Positions 31,780 to 40,807 of a DNA stretch of 64,000 nucleotides are shown one piece after another (position 1 is the stretch's first letter; every line of letters starts with the position of its first letter). The translations under genes were made by a program, and so were the position numbers. Location: positions 310,001 through 374,000 of the forward strand of contig NZ_JAMZFY010000001.1 in assembly GCF_025457605.1 (NCBI RefSeq), in the 5' to 3' direction. The notes below the pieces were generated by a model. That model saw only the letters and a program-made list of their open reading frames with translations. It did not search any database and was not told where the DNA came from. This DNA is from Haloarcula laminariae. Its GTDB lineage: Archaea; Halobacteriota; Halobacteria; Halobacteriales; Haloarculaceae.

Positions 31780-34470
31780 ATGACAGAGGCGACGGGCATC
31801 GTCGGTGAGTTCCTCTCGCTCAAGGAGGAGACCGACGCCGATATTCTCGCGATGCAGTGTGGTGATTTCTACGAGTTCTTCGCCGACGACGCCGAGCTGG
31901 TGGCCGACGAGCTGGACCTGAAGGTGAGCCAGAAGTCCTCCCACGGCTCGAAGTACCCGATGGCCGGCGTCCCCGTGGACGACCTGACTCCCTACGTCTC
32001 CGCGCTGGTCGAGCGGGGCTACCGCGTCGCGGTGGCCGACCAGCACGAGACGGCCGACGGCCACGCCCGGGAGATAACGCGCGTGGTGACGCCGGGCACC
32101 CACCTGGCGACCGGCGACGACAGCGCCCAGCACCTCGCGGCGGTGGTCCGCCACGACGGCGGCCGGGGCGCCGACGGGGACACCTACGGGCTCGCGGTCG
32201 CCGACGTGACGACGGGCCGCTTTCAGGTCACCCAGCTCGACGACGCCGACGCGGGCGCGGCCCTGACCGAGCTGTACACGTTCTCGCCGGCGGAGGTGTT
32301 GCCGGGCCCCGACCTGCGAAACGACGACGGCTTCCTGGCGGCCTTAGACGAGCGCTCCGAGGCCGCCGTCTCCCTGCACGCCACGGAGTCGTTCGAGCCG
32401 GGCCGGGCGCGCCACCGGGTGCGCGAGCAGTTCGGCGCCGAGACGCTCGCCAGTGTGGGCATCGACGGCTCGGACGCGGCCATCGCGGCCGCGGGCGCCG
32501 TCCTCTCGTACGTCGAGGAGACCGGCGTCGGGACGCTGGCCGCGGTGACTCGCCTGCGGGCCTACGGCGCCCGCGACCACGTCTCGCTGGACGCGACCAC
32601 GCAGCGCAACCTCGAACTCACGGAGACGATGCAGGGCGACTCGGCGGGGTCGCTGTTCGACACGGTGGACCACACCGTCACCGCCGCCGGGGGGCGGTTG
32701 CTGAAACGGTGGCTCCAGCGCCCCCGGCGCGAGCGGGGCGAGCTCGTCCGCCGGCAAGCCGCCGTCGCGGCGCTGACCCGGGAAGCGATGGCCCGCGAGG
32801 CCATCCGGGAGACGCTCGCCGACGGCTACGACCTCGAACGGCTCGCGGCCCGGGCGACCTCGGGCAGCGCCGACGCCCGGGACCTCCGGGCGATAGAGGA
32901 CACGCTCGGCCTGCTCGCCGAGGTGGCCGACGCCGTCGCCGAGACCGAGCGCCTGGCCGACTCGCCCCTCTCGGACGTGCTCGCGGGCCCCGACCGCGCG
33001 GCCGCCGCCGACCTCGCCGCCGAGCTCGACGCCGCCCTGGTCGCGGAGCCGCCCGGAACCGTCACGCAGGGCGGGCTCTTCGTCCGGGGGTACGACGACG
33101 ACCTCGACGCGCTCATCGAGGAACACGAGGCGGCCCTGGAGTGGCTTGAGACCCTGCCCGACCGCGAGAAGGAACGGACCGGCATCACCCACCTCTCGGT
33201 CGACCGCAACAAGACGGACGGCTACTACATCCAGGTCGGCAAGAGCGAGACGGACCAGGTCCCCGACGCCTACGAGGAGATAAAGACGCTCAAGAACTCC
33301 AAGCGCTACACCATCCCCGAGCTCGACGAGCGCGAGCGGGACGTGCTTCGCCTGGAGGAACGGCGCCACGAGATGGAGGCGGAGCTGTTCGAGCAGTTAC
33401 GCGGGCGGGTCGCCGACCGCGCGGCGCTGTTGCAGGACGTGGGCCGGGCGCTGGCCGAGGTCGACACGCTGGCGTCGCTCGCGGTCCACGCCGTCGAGAA
33501 CGACTGGACGCGGCCCGAGCTGACCGACGACGGGCGCCTCGACATCGAGGCCGGCCGCCACCCCGTCGTCGAGCAGACCACCGAGTTCGTCCCGAACGAC
33601 CTCGACATGCGGCCCGGCGAGCGGGACTTCCTCGTCGTCACCGGGCCGAACATGAGCGGGAAGTCCACCTACATGCGCCAGGCCGCGCTCGTCACGCTGC
33701 TCGCCCAGACCGGAAGTTTCGTCCCCGCGCGAGCGGCGACGGTCGGGCTGGTCGACGGCATCTACACCCGCGTGGGCGCGCTGGACGAACTCGCCCAGGG
33801 CCGGTCGACGTTCATGGTCGAGATGCAGGAGCTCTCGAACATCCTGCATTCGGCGACCGAGGACTCCCTGATAATTCTGGACGAGGTCGGCCGGGGCACC
33901 GCGACGTTCGACGGTATCTCCATCGCCTGGGCGGCCACGGAGTACATCGCGACCACCGTCCGGGCGAAGACGCTCTTTGCGACACACTACCACGAGCTCA
34001 CCTCCCTGGGCGAGTCGCTCCCGACCGTCCAGAACGTCCACGTCGCGGCCGACGAGACCGACGGCGACGTGACGTTCATGCGCACCGTCAGGGACGGGCC
34101 GACGAACCGCTCCTACGGCGTCCACGTCGCCGACCTGGCGGGCGTCCCCGAGCCGGTCGTCGACCGCTCCCGGGAGGTGCTCGACCGGCTGCGGAAGGAC
34201 AAGGCCATCGAGGTCAGGGGCGGCGAGAGCGACGACGGGGGCACGACCCAGGCCGTCTTCGACCTCTCCTCGGGGCAGTTCGATGAAGGCGCCCGACAAG
34301 TCGACGGGAGCTCCGACGCGGCGACTACGGACGAGACCGTTACCGAGACAATCGATGCGGAGACCGAAGCCGTCCTCGAAGAGCTACGGGACATCGACGT
34401 TAACGAGACGCCCCCTGTCGAGTTGCTGTCGAAAGTCCAGCAGTGGCAGACCGAACTTAACGAAGAGTGA
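31780..34470 (+). CDS. mutS: DNA mismatch repair protein MutS (second copy)
   Basis: This 896-residue MutS1-type protein is read from ATG 31780. The mismatch-binding motif CGDFYEFF is near residue 30, closer to the N-terminus than in the first copy. The ATPase domain has [29 protein letters not shown] and [15 protein letters not shown]-terminal region rich in Glu/Asp/Thr follows, then a final helix pair ending PPVELLSKVQQWQTEL. It differs clearly from the mutS at 12473, so the two are old paralogues (MutS1a/b-like) and not a recent duplication. Confidence 0.93.
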   Translation: MTEATGIVGEFLSLKEETDADILAMQCGDFYEFFADDAELVADELDLKVSQKSSHGSKYPMAGVPVDDLTPYVSALVERGYRVAVADQHETADGHAREITRVVTPGTHLATGDDSAQHLAAVVRHDGGRGADGDTYGLAVADVTTGRFQVTQLDDADAGAALTELYTFSPAEVLPGPDLRNDDGFLAALDERSEAAVSLHATESFEPGRARHRVREQFGAETLASVGIDGSDAAIAAAGAVLSYVEETGVGTLAAVTRLRAYGARDHVSLDATTQRNLELTETMQGDSAGSLFDTVDHTVTAAGGRLLKRWLQRPRRERGELVRRQAAVAALTREAMAREAIRETLADGYDLERLAARATSGSADARDLRAIEDTLGLLAEVADAVAETERLADSPLSDVLAGPDRAAAADLAAELDAALVAEPPGTVTQGGLFVRGYDDDLDALIEEHEAALEWLETLPDREKERTGITHLSVDRNKTDGYYIQVGKSETDQVPDAYEEIKTLKNSKRYTIPELDERERDVLRLEERRHEMEAELFEQLRGRVADRAALLQDVGRALAEVDTLASLAVHAVENDWTRPELTDDGRLDIEAGRHPVVEQTTEFVPNDLDMRPGERDFLVVTGPNMSGKSTYMRQAALVTLLAQTGSFVPARAATVGLVDGIYTRVGALDELAQGRSTFMVEMQELSNILHSATEDSLIILDEVGRGTATFDGISIAWAATEYIATTVRAKTLFATHYHELTSLGESLPTVQNVHVAADETDGDVTFMRTVRDGPTNRSYGVHVADLAGVPEPVVDRSREVLDRLRKDKAIEVRGGESDDGGTTQAVFDLSSGQFDEGARQVDGSSDAATTDETVTETIDAETEAVLEELRDIDVNETPPVELLSKVQQWQTELNEE

Positions 34471-34826
34471 GGTGTCCGTACCGTCTCTACTCCGCCAGTA
34501 TCGCTCAATTCTTCCACGATTCGGTGACCGCTTTCACATTGAGCTGTCTCTCATTCCGTGATACGACGAACTCCCCGAACGCACCCCATTGAATTTTCTC
34601 CCGTGCCGGCGTGAGTGGATTGTACTATATCGAGGCCATCGGTGAGACGCAGGTCGAACGGGTCAGCGCTGACTGTTGTAATTCTGTTTATGTGAGTTCA
34701 GCGACCCTAATGTCACAATTTTTAATGCACATGTCTCCTATCGTGAGTATATATGGTAATTAGTTGCAAGCGTAGCCGTTCCGGCGAAGAGCGAGCCAAT
34801 CGACTCCCGCGAGGAGCGCTGACGCG
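34471..34826. other. 356-base intergenic region
   Basis: No gene is supported. It holds the promoter of the orphan sugar-binding protein gene, including an element shared with the second copy (34716-34734). The rest is moderately A/T-rich and unremarkable. Confidence 0.5.
34716..34734 (+). promoter_or_regulatory. Conserved promoter element of the sugar-binding protein genes
   Basis: The 19 bases CAATTTTTAATGCACATGT also occur at 60010-60028 ahead of the paralogous gene, while flanking sequence differs. Here the element ends 92 bases before the ATG, there 92 as well. TTTTTAAT may be the TATA box and the rest a binding site; conservation after divergence implies function. Confidence 0.65.
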
Positions 34827-36095
34827 ATGACGGGTGACGACGACTCGGGCGTCTCCCGCCGTCGCGTCCTCCAGGGTGCTGGCGTCGCCGCGGTCGCCGG
34901 ACTGGCCGGCTGCGGGGGCGGTGATTCGGAGGCCAACAGCATCGAACTGCTCCACGCGTGGTCCGACGGTGACGGCAACGCGGCCATCGGGGCACTCATC
35001 GAGGGGTTCCAGGAGGCCCACCCCGACATCGAGTTCGCCGAGGAGCCGGTCAACGGCGCCGCTCGTTCGAACCTCGACCAGGTTATCCAGAACCGCCTCC
35101 AGTCCAACGACCCCCCGAGCACGTTCCAGACCTGGCCGGGCCGGACCCTGGAGAAGTTCGGCGACGCCTACGAGGACATCGAGGGCGACGTCTGGAACGA
35201 CGACCTGAAGAACAACTATCTGTCCGGACCCAAGGAACAGGCCCAGCTCGACGGCACCTACGTCACGGTGCCGATTAACATCCACCGCATCAACAACCTG
35301 TTCTACAATCAAGCAATCGTAGACGAGGCCGGCGTCGACCCCGAGTCGTTCTCCGGGCCCAGCGACCTGGTCGACGCCTGTGCCACCATCGACCAGGAAA
35401 CAGACGCCGTCCCATTCGCACACCAGACCAGCGGCGTGTGGTCGACGACCCAGCTCTGGGAGACCAACCTGCTGGCCGAGGGCGGCTTCGAGGGGTACGA
35501 GGCGTTCATCAACGGTAACGGCAACCGCTCTGACGTCACGGCCGCCCTCGAAACCATCGTCGAACTCACGGAGTACTACCCCGGGGACGCCTCCGCCATC
35601 AGCTTCACGGAGGCCAACACGATGGTGATGGAAGGCAACGCTGCGTTCATAACCCAGGGTGACTGGGTCGGCGGCGCCTACAGCAACAACGACGAGTTCA
35701 ACTACGGCGAGCAGTGGGGGCAGGTCACCTACCCCGGGACGGAGGGGAGCTACCACCTGAACATGGACTCGTTCCCGTACATGGCGAACAACCCATCGCC
35801 GGAGGCGACCAAGACCTTCCTCAGCTACTGCGGAACCGCGGAGGCACAGATACTGTTCAACGAGAAGAAGGGGTCGATTCCGCCGCGAAGCGACGCCGAC
35901 GTCTCCAGTCTCAACCAGTTCCAGCAGGACCAGTACGAGGACTTCACCAACGCCGACAACCAGCCCCCGTCCATCGAACACGGGCTGGGCGTCACTCCCG
36001 GTGTCAAGACGAACATCAGCGACGCGTTCAGCGGCTTCCTCGAGAACTACGACGTCGACGCGACCGCCGACGCGCTCCTCGACGCGTTCAACTAA
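34827..36095 (+). CDS. Orphan CUT1 sugar ABC transporter binding lipoprotein
   Basis: This 422-residue extracellular solute-binding protein (family 1) has a Tat signal with SRRRVLQGAG and lipobox LAGC, so it is lipid-anchored at about Cys30. The mature protein opens with IELLHAWSDGDGNAAIGALI and has the glucose-type SBP pattern (HAWS-GDG, FQEAHPDIEF, GEQWGQVTYPGTEGSY). It is very similar along its whole length to the protein at 60121. No working permease or ATPase follows: only a broken permease fragment starts five bases after the stop. It may still feed the intact transporter at 60-64 kb. Sugar identity is not determinable here. Confidence 0.88.
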   Translation: MTGDDDSGVSRRRVLQGAGVAAVAGLAGCGGGDSEANSIELLHAWSDGDGNAAIGALIEGFQEAHPDIEFAEEPVNGAARSNLDQVIQNRLQSNDPPSTFQTWPGRTLEKFGDAYEDIEGDVWNDDLKNNYLSGPKEQAQLDGTYVTVPINIHRINNLFYNQAIVDEAGVDPESFSGPSDLVDACATIDQETDAVPFAHQTSGVWSTTQLWETNLLAEGGFEGYEAFINGNGNRSDVTAALETIVELTEYYPGDASAISFTEANTMVMEGNAAFITQGDWVGGAYSNNDEFNYGEQWGQVTYPGTEGSYHLNMDSFPYMANNPSPEATKTFLSYCGTAEAQILFNEKKGSIPPRSDADVSSLNQFQQDQYEDFTNADNQPPSIEHGLGVTPGVKTNISDAFSGFLENYDVDATADALLDAFN

Positions 36096-36099
36096 CCCG

Positions 36100-36232
36100 T
36101 CCGCCAGCGCTGCTGATAGGGGTGTCCGCATACGGCGCCATCCCTGGACGCCCTCCTGTCGTAGACTGATTACCCGGGGCTGGGCGCGCTCGATTTCAAC
36201 TCCCTCGCCCTCGAAAACTGGACGGGACTGTC
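36100..36232 (+). pseudogene. Decayed sugar permease fragment
   Basis: PPALLIGVSAYGAI matches PPALLIGVFVYGAI of the intact permease at 61405. After a one-base frameshift comes DALLS, a stop, then TDYPGLGALDFNSLALENW, matching the intact TDFTGLGSPDYSSLDFENY. The first 60 residues and everything after this part are missing. This shows that the orphan binding protein was once followed by a permease gene as in the 60 kb operon. Confidence 0.82.
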
Positions 36233-36306
36233 AGCCGTCACTGGCCGGATATCTACGGCGGCTCCTGTCGCGAAACGGCGGTTACCGCACAGGCCTCCGA
36301 CCGGCA

Positions 36307-36801
36307 CTAGTCGTCGGCCGCCGAGACCGTCTTCTGGGCGGGGCCGTCGCCGGTGACCGCGTCCGTCGCGGTGTTGACAACGTAGTAGCCGGCGAGGCTG
36401 GCCGCTGCGGGGAGCGAGAGCGACTCCGTGGCGGCCGCGTCGTCCCCCGGACGGACGCCGGGGTGGCGGGTGACGCTGATGCCCTTGGAGAGCAACTCCT
36501 CGTGGGAGAGCGAGGTGAGGCGGCGCTCCCGGCACGCCGCCGTCAGGATGCCGGACTCGGGCAGGGTGGTCGTGACGACGTAGCCGTGGAAGACCTGGTC
36601 GTCCGTGATAACCGCTCTGACCGCGACCTCGTGTGTCCCCGTCTCGCCGACGGCGGTGAGCACTAGCTCCGGCATCGAGGGGAACTGGTGGGTCACGTCG
36701 GGCAGGGTCGGATACGTGATATCGAGATTCCACTCGGCCGGGATGTGTCCGATTACGTCGAGGAGGGTACGCTCGTTGGTAGTTGGTGTGTTGTCTGTCA
36801 T
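36307..36801 (-). CDS. Hypothetical haloarchaeal protein
   Basis: This 164-residue protein is soluble and beta-rich in its first 110 residues (with LDITYPTLPDVTHQFPSMPE and HEVAVRAVITDDQVFHGYVV). A short Ala-rich C-terminal helix follows. There is no signal peptide and no motif I recognise. It is divergent from the ribbon-helix-helix regulator at 36918, sharing a 116-base intergenic region, so the two may be co-regulated. Confidence 0.62.
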   Translation of the reverse strand: MTDNTPTTNERTLLDVIGHIPAEWNLDITYPTLPDVTHQFPSMPELVLTAVGETGTHEVAVRAVITDDQVFHGYVVTTTLPESGILTAACRERRLTSLSHEELLSKGISVTRHPGVRPGDDAAATESLSLPAAASLAGYYVVNTATDAVTGDGPAQKTVSAADD

Positions 36802-36885
36802 AGGTACGCTGCGGCCTGCGGCGCTGTACTACCCACCGAGCGAGCGGCGAACCTAAGGATTTCGAAGTCGGGACCGCCTCGCACA

Positions 36886-36894
36886 TACTATAAG
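36886..36894 (+). promoter_or_regulatory. TATA box of the RHH regulator
   Basis: TACTATAAG ends 23 bases before the ATG at 36918, typical for a leaderless haloarchaeal gene. Confidence 0.62.
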
Positions 36895-36917
36895 TCCGCC
36901 CGGCCGTGAGGGGTAGT

Positions 36918-37460
36918 ATGCCCGGCGACCGTGTCACTGTCTCCCTCGATGACGACGCAAAGAGCGCGCTCGAGGACCTGGCCGAACAGACCGACGACAG
37001 CCGAAGCGAGATGATTCGGGAGGCGATTACGTTCTACGCGGCGAACTTCGACTCCGCGCAGACGAGCGACAGTGACCGGCTGCACACCTACTACGAGATG
37101 CTCTCGACCGGCGAACACGTGCTCCTGGACGTGGACCTGCTGCACGTGTTCCTGAGCCTGGTGGACGACCCCGACGACCGGGACGAGGCGTTCCTCGGGA
37201 TGATAGACCAGGTCGCCGAGTACCACGCCCAGGAGTACGCAGAGCGGTTCGACTCGCTGGAGGAGGTCCTCGACTGGCTCTCGCTGTGCGGGTTCCTGAC
37301 CGTCCGGAGGGCCGAGGCGGGGCGGTACCACGTCGTCTTCCCGTCCGAATCACTGCGGTGGTTCATGGTCCGGTTCATCCGTGGGAGCGTCACCGACCTG
37401 CCGTTCGACGTCACGGTCGAAGAGAGCGTCTCGAAGGTACTGTTTACCGAATCGAGCTGA
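36918..37460 (+). CDS. Ribbon-helix-helix transcription regulator
   Basis: This 180-residue protein has an N-terminal CopG-type ribbon-helix-helix (about residues 1-45: DRVTVSLDDDAKSALEDLAE then SRSEMIREAITFYAANF). A C-terminal alpha/beta domain with several Leu/Val helices follows. The C-terminal domain is not one I recognise, but resembles haloarchaeal RHH proteins that sense a small ligand. The ATG at 36918 fits the leaderless promoter. It lies just upstream of the NRAMP-like/hydantoinase operon and may regulate it; inference. Confidence 0.78.
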   Translation: MPGDRVTVSLDDDAKSALEDLAEQTDDSRSEMIREAITFYAANFDSAQTSDSDRLHTYYEMLSTGEHVLLDVDLLHVFLSLVDDPDDRDEAFLGMIDQVAEYHAQEYAERFDSLEEVLDWLSLCGFLTVRRAEAGRYHVVFPSESLRWFMVRFIRGSVTDLPFDVTVEESVSKVLFTESS

Positions 37461-37595
37461 CCTTTCTACTCTCTGACGCGCATCTGTGTCGAAAGTACAT
37501 GGGGCCCTCATACGTCTGATGTTCTTGATGCACACACCTCTCAACAACCTTCTTGTAGGAATCCTCTCTCCCTGTTACTGAATACCAACTAGACA

Positions 37596-38804
37596 ATGTC
37601 TCTCATACAACGACTCAAAACTATCGGTCCGGGCGCCATGGTCGCGGCGGCGTTCATCGGCCCCGGCACGGTTACGACGGCGAGTGTCACCGGTGCGGAG
37701 TTCGGCTACGCGCTTCTCTGGACGATCGTGTTCTCGATTGTCGCGACTATCGTCCTGCAGGAGATGAGCGCGCGACTCGGCCTCGTCTCGGGCGAGGGCC
37801 TGGGCGAGGCGCTGCGCGAACGCTTCGACAACCAGATCGTCGAGTACGTGAGTATCTTCCTGGTCGTGGGTGCCATCGGCGTCGGCACCGCGGCCTACGA
37901 GGCCGGCAACATCCTCGGCGGGGCCGCCGGTCTCGCGACCATCACCGGCATCAGCTCGACCGTCTGGGGCGTCATCATCGGGCTCGTCGCGGGCGTGTTG
38001 CTCTACACCGGTCGGTACAAGCTTATCGAGGGGGCGCTCGTCGGTCTCGTGGCCGTGATGGCGCTTTCCTTCGTCGCGTCGGCGGCCCTCATCGGGCCGG
38101 ACTTCGGCGCGATAGCGATGGGCTTCGTCCCGGGCGTTCCGTCCGGGTCGCTGTATCTCATCACGGGGCTCATCGGGACGACGATCGTCGGCTACAACCT
38201 GTTCCTGCACGCCAGTAACGTCCAGGAGCGGTGGGACGGGCCGTCGGACCTCGGCCACTCCCGGACCGACACTGTCCTCTCCATCATCGTCGGCGGGGTG
38301 ATCACTCTCACGATCATGATCACCGCGGCCGCCGCCTTCGAGCCCGGCACGCAGATCAGTGACGTCGGGCAGATGGCCGAACAGCTCCGGCCGCTCGCGG
38401 GCCCCTACGCTGAGCTGTTCTTCAGCATCGGGCTGTTCGCCGCCGGGTTCACCAGCGCGACGACGGCGCCGCTCGCTGGCGCGTGGGCTACCACGGGCGC
38501 GCTGGGCTGGGACTCGGACATGCAGAGCACGCGGTTCCGGGCCGTCTGGGGGACGATCCTGGGCGTCGGTGTGCTCTCCGTCCTCCTCGGCGGGAGCCCC
38601 GTCGAGATCATCGTGTTCGCCCAGGTCGTCAACGGGATACTGCTCCCAATCGTCGCCATCTTCCTGATCTACGCGATGAACCAGGACGACCTCCTCGGCG
38701 AGTACACGAACGGGCCGGTCGCGAACACTCTCGGGGCGATCGTGACGCTCATCGTCGTCTGGCTCGGCATCCGAACGCTCCTGAGCGTCGCCGGGGTGCT
38801 ATGA
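37596..38804 (+). CDS. NRAMP-fold transporter lacking metal ligands
   Basis: This 402-residue protein of about eleven TM helices has the NRAMP fold. The canonical TM1 metal motif DPGN is replaced by GPGT (FIGPGTVTTASVTGAEFGY). The TM6 Met-Pro-His is replaced by Val-Gly-Tyr (GTTIVGYNLFLHASNVQE), so the divalent-metal ligands are gone while the surrounding family pattern is kept. It shares an ATGA overlap with hyuA and so is the transporter of a hydantoinase/oxoprolinase operon. Bacillus YcsG, an NRAMP relative next to oxoprolinase genes, is a precedent. The likely substrate is a cyclic amide or organic acid, not Mn2+; this is inference. Confidence 0.85.
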   Translation: MSLIQRLKTIGPGAMVAAAFIGPGTVTTASVTGAEFGYALLWTIVFSIVATIVLQEMSARLGLVSGEGLGEALRERFDNQIVEYVSIFLVVGAIGVGTAAYEAGNILGGAAGLATITGISSTVWGVIIGLVAGVLLYTGRYKLIEGALVGLVAVMALSFVASAALIGPDFGAIAMGFVPGVPSGSLYLITGLIGTTIVGYNLFLHASNVQERWDGPSDLGHSRTDTVLSIIVGGVITLTIMITAAAAFEPGTQISDVGQMAEQLRPLAGPYAELFFSIGLFAAGFTSATTAPLAGAWATTGALGWDSDMQSTRFRAVWGTILGVGVLSVLLGGSPVEIIVFAQVVNGILLPIVAIFLIYAMNQDDLLGEYTNGPVANTLGAIVTLIVVWLGIRTLLSVAGVL

Positions 38805-40807
38805 TGGACGGCAGGAGAATCGGCGTCGACGTCGGCGGGACGTTCACCGACGTGTGTCTCTCGCTGGACGGCGAGCTCGTGACCGCGAAGGTCCCGAGCA
38901 CTGACGACCAGAGCGAGGGCGTGATGGCCGGCATCGAGAAGGCCTGCGAGTCGGCCGGCATCGACCCCGAGACGCTGACCGAGTTCTCCCACGCGATGAC
39001 GGTGTCAGTCAACGCGCTCCTGGAGGAAGACGGCGCGAAGACGGCGCTCGTCGCGACGGAGGGCTTCGGGGACGTCCTGGAGATCGGCCGGCAGGACCGG
39101 CCGTCGCTGTACGACCTCGACGCGGAGAAGCCGACGCCGCTCGTCCCCAGACGCCGCCGGTTCGAGGTCGACGAACGGACGACGACCGACGGGGTCGAAC
39201 GCCCCGTCGACGACGCCGAGGTCGAGGCGGTCGCCGAACGGATTCGCGAGGCGGACGTCGAGGCCGTCGCCGTCTCGCTGCTGCACGCGTACGCACACCC
39301 GGAGAACGAGGCCCGCGTCGCGGAGATACTTCGGTCGGAGCTCGATGTCCCCGTGTCGGCCTCACACGAGGTCCTCGCCGAGTTCCGCGAGTACGAGCGG
39401 ACGTCGACGACCGCCGTCGACGCGTACGTCCGGCCGGCGATAGACCGGTACGTGAGCCACCTGACCGAGCGCGCCCGGGACCGCGGCGTCCCACAGCCCC
39501 GCATCATGCAGGCCAACGGCGGGATTACCGACGCCGAGACGGTCCGGCAAAACGCCGTCTCGACCGTCCTCTCGGGCCCCGCCGCCGGGGTCGTGGGCGC
39601 GAGCGCGATGGCGGCCGACGACGGCAGCGACCTCTCGGGGCTCGTCACGTTCGACATGGGCGGGACCTCCAGCGACGTGAGCCTCGTCCGGGACGGGGAG
39701 GCCGAGCGGACGACGACGGGCGTCATCAACGACCGCCCGATAAAGACGCCGATGGTCGACATCGAGACCGTCGGCGCCGGCGGGGGCTCCATCGCCTGGG
39801 TCGACGCCGGCGGTGCGCTCCGAATCGGGCCGCGTTCGGCCGGCGCCGAACCGGGTCCCGCCTGCTACGGCAAGGGCGGGACGGAGCCGACGGTCACGGA
39901 CGCGAACCTCGTCCTGGGATACATCGGGGGGAGCACGAGTCTCGGCGGCGAGATGTCGCTGGACGAGGCGGCCGCCCACGACGCGCTGGCCGACCTGGCC
40001 GACGAGGCCGGGATGGACGGACCGCTGGCGGCCGCCCGCGGGGTCTACCGGGTCGCGAACGCGAACATGACCCGCGCGATTCGGTCGGTGACCGTCGAGC
40101 GGGGGTACGACCCCCGGAAGTTCGGTCTCGTCGCCTTCGGCGGCGCCGGGCCGATGCACGCCATCTCCATCGCTGACGGCCTCGACATCGACCGGGTGAT
40201 AATCCCGCGTGCCTCGGGCGTCCTCTCGGCGTACGGGCTGCTCGCGGCCGACGAGAAGCGCGACGCGGTCCGGACGTTCCAGCGACCGGTCGCCGACGTC
40301 GACCCCGACGCGGTCGACGCCGTCTACGAGGAACTGAGCGCGGAACTGCTCGCCGAGGTCAGCGACCGGGAGCGCGCGACCGTGACGTGTTCGGCCGACC
40401 TCAGATACGCCGGGCAGAGCTTCGAACTGACCGTGGACGTCGACCGCCCCTTCGACGCCGAGGACGCGAGGGCGCGGTTCGGCGACGCACACGAGTCCGC
40501 GTACGGCTACCGGGCGGACGAGCCGGTCGAACTGGTCAACTGCCGCGTGACGACGACGGTCCCCCGGAGCGAGCCGTCGCTCGAATACACCGGCGGCGGG
40601 GACGCGCGGAAGGGGACCCGCGACGCGACGTTCGCCGACGGCACCCACGAGACGCCGGTCTACGGGCGCGAGCGACTGGCGCCCGGCGACGCGGTCGACG
40701 GACCGGCAATCGTCGAGGGCGACGAGAGCACCATCGTCGTCCCGCCGGCGTGGGAGGTACAGGTACGCGACGACGGCGCACTGCTGGCACAGAAGGGGGA
40801 CACATGA
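38801..40807 (+). CDS. hyuA: Hydantoinase/oxoprolinase subunit A
   Basis: This 668-residue ATP-dependent hydantoinase/5-oxoprolinase A subunit has the actin-like ATPase motifs IGVDVGGTFTDVCLS (about residues 6-20) and VTFDMGGTSSDVSLV. GAGGGSIAWVDAGG and YGLLAADEKRD follow, with a C-terminal beta domain. It phosphorylates and opens a cyclic amide with subunit B. The first of two adjacent ATGs overlaps the transporter stop (ATGATG), and its own stop overlaps hyuB. All four genes thus form one coupled operon. Substrate (hydantoin, N-methylhydantoin or 5-oxoproline) cannot be told from sequence. Confidence 0.92.
   Translation: MMDGRRIGVDVGGTFTDVCLSLDGELVTAKVPSTDDQSEGVMAGIEKACESAGIDPETLTEFSHAMTVSVNALLEEDGAKTALVATEGFGDVLEIGRQDRPSLYDLDAEKPTPLVPRRRRFEVDERTTTDGVERPVDDAEVEAVAERIREADVEAVAVSLLHAYAHPENEARVAEILRSELDVPVSASHEVLAEFREYERTSTTAVDAYVRPAIDRYVSHLTERARDRGVPQPRIMQANGGITDAETVRQNAVSTVLSGPAAGVVGASAMAADDGSDLSGLVTFDMGGTSSDVSLVRDGEAERTTTGVINDRPIKTPMVDIETVGAGGGSIAWVDAGGALRIGPRSAGAEPGPACYGKGGTEPTVTDANLVLGYIGGSTSLGGEMSLDEAAAHDALADLADEAGMDGPLAAARGVYRVANANMTRAIRSVTVERGYDPRKFGLVAFGGAGPMHAISIADGLDIDRVIIPRASGVLSAYGLLAADEKRDAVRTFQRPVADVDPDAVDAVYEELSAELLAEVSDRERATVTCSADLRYAGQSFELTVDVDRPFDAEDARARFGDAHESAYGYRADEPVELVNCRVTTTVPRSEPSLEYTGGGDARKGTRDATFADGTHETPVYGRERLAPGDAVDGPAIVEGDESTIVVPPAWEVQVRDDGALLAQKGDT

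Noticed and set aside
34722-36131. Long open frame on the minus strand opposite the sugar-binding protein gene
   Set aside because: It is the antisense shadow of a well-supported gene; its product is low-complexity Val/Leu/Arg sequence with no family.
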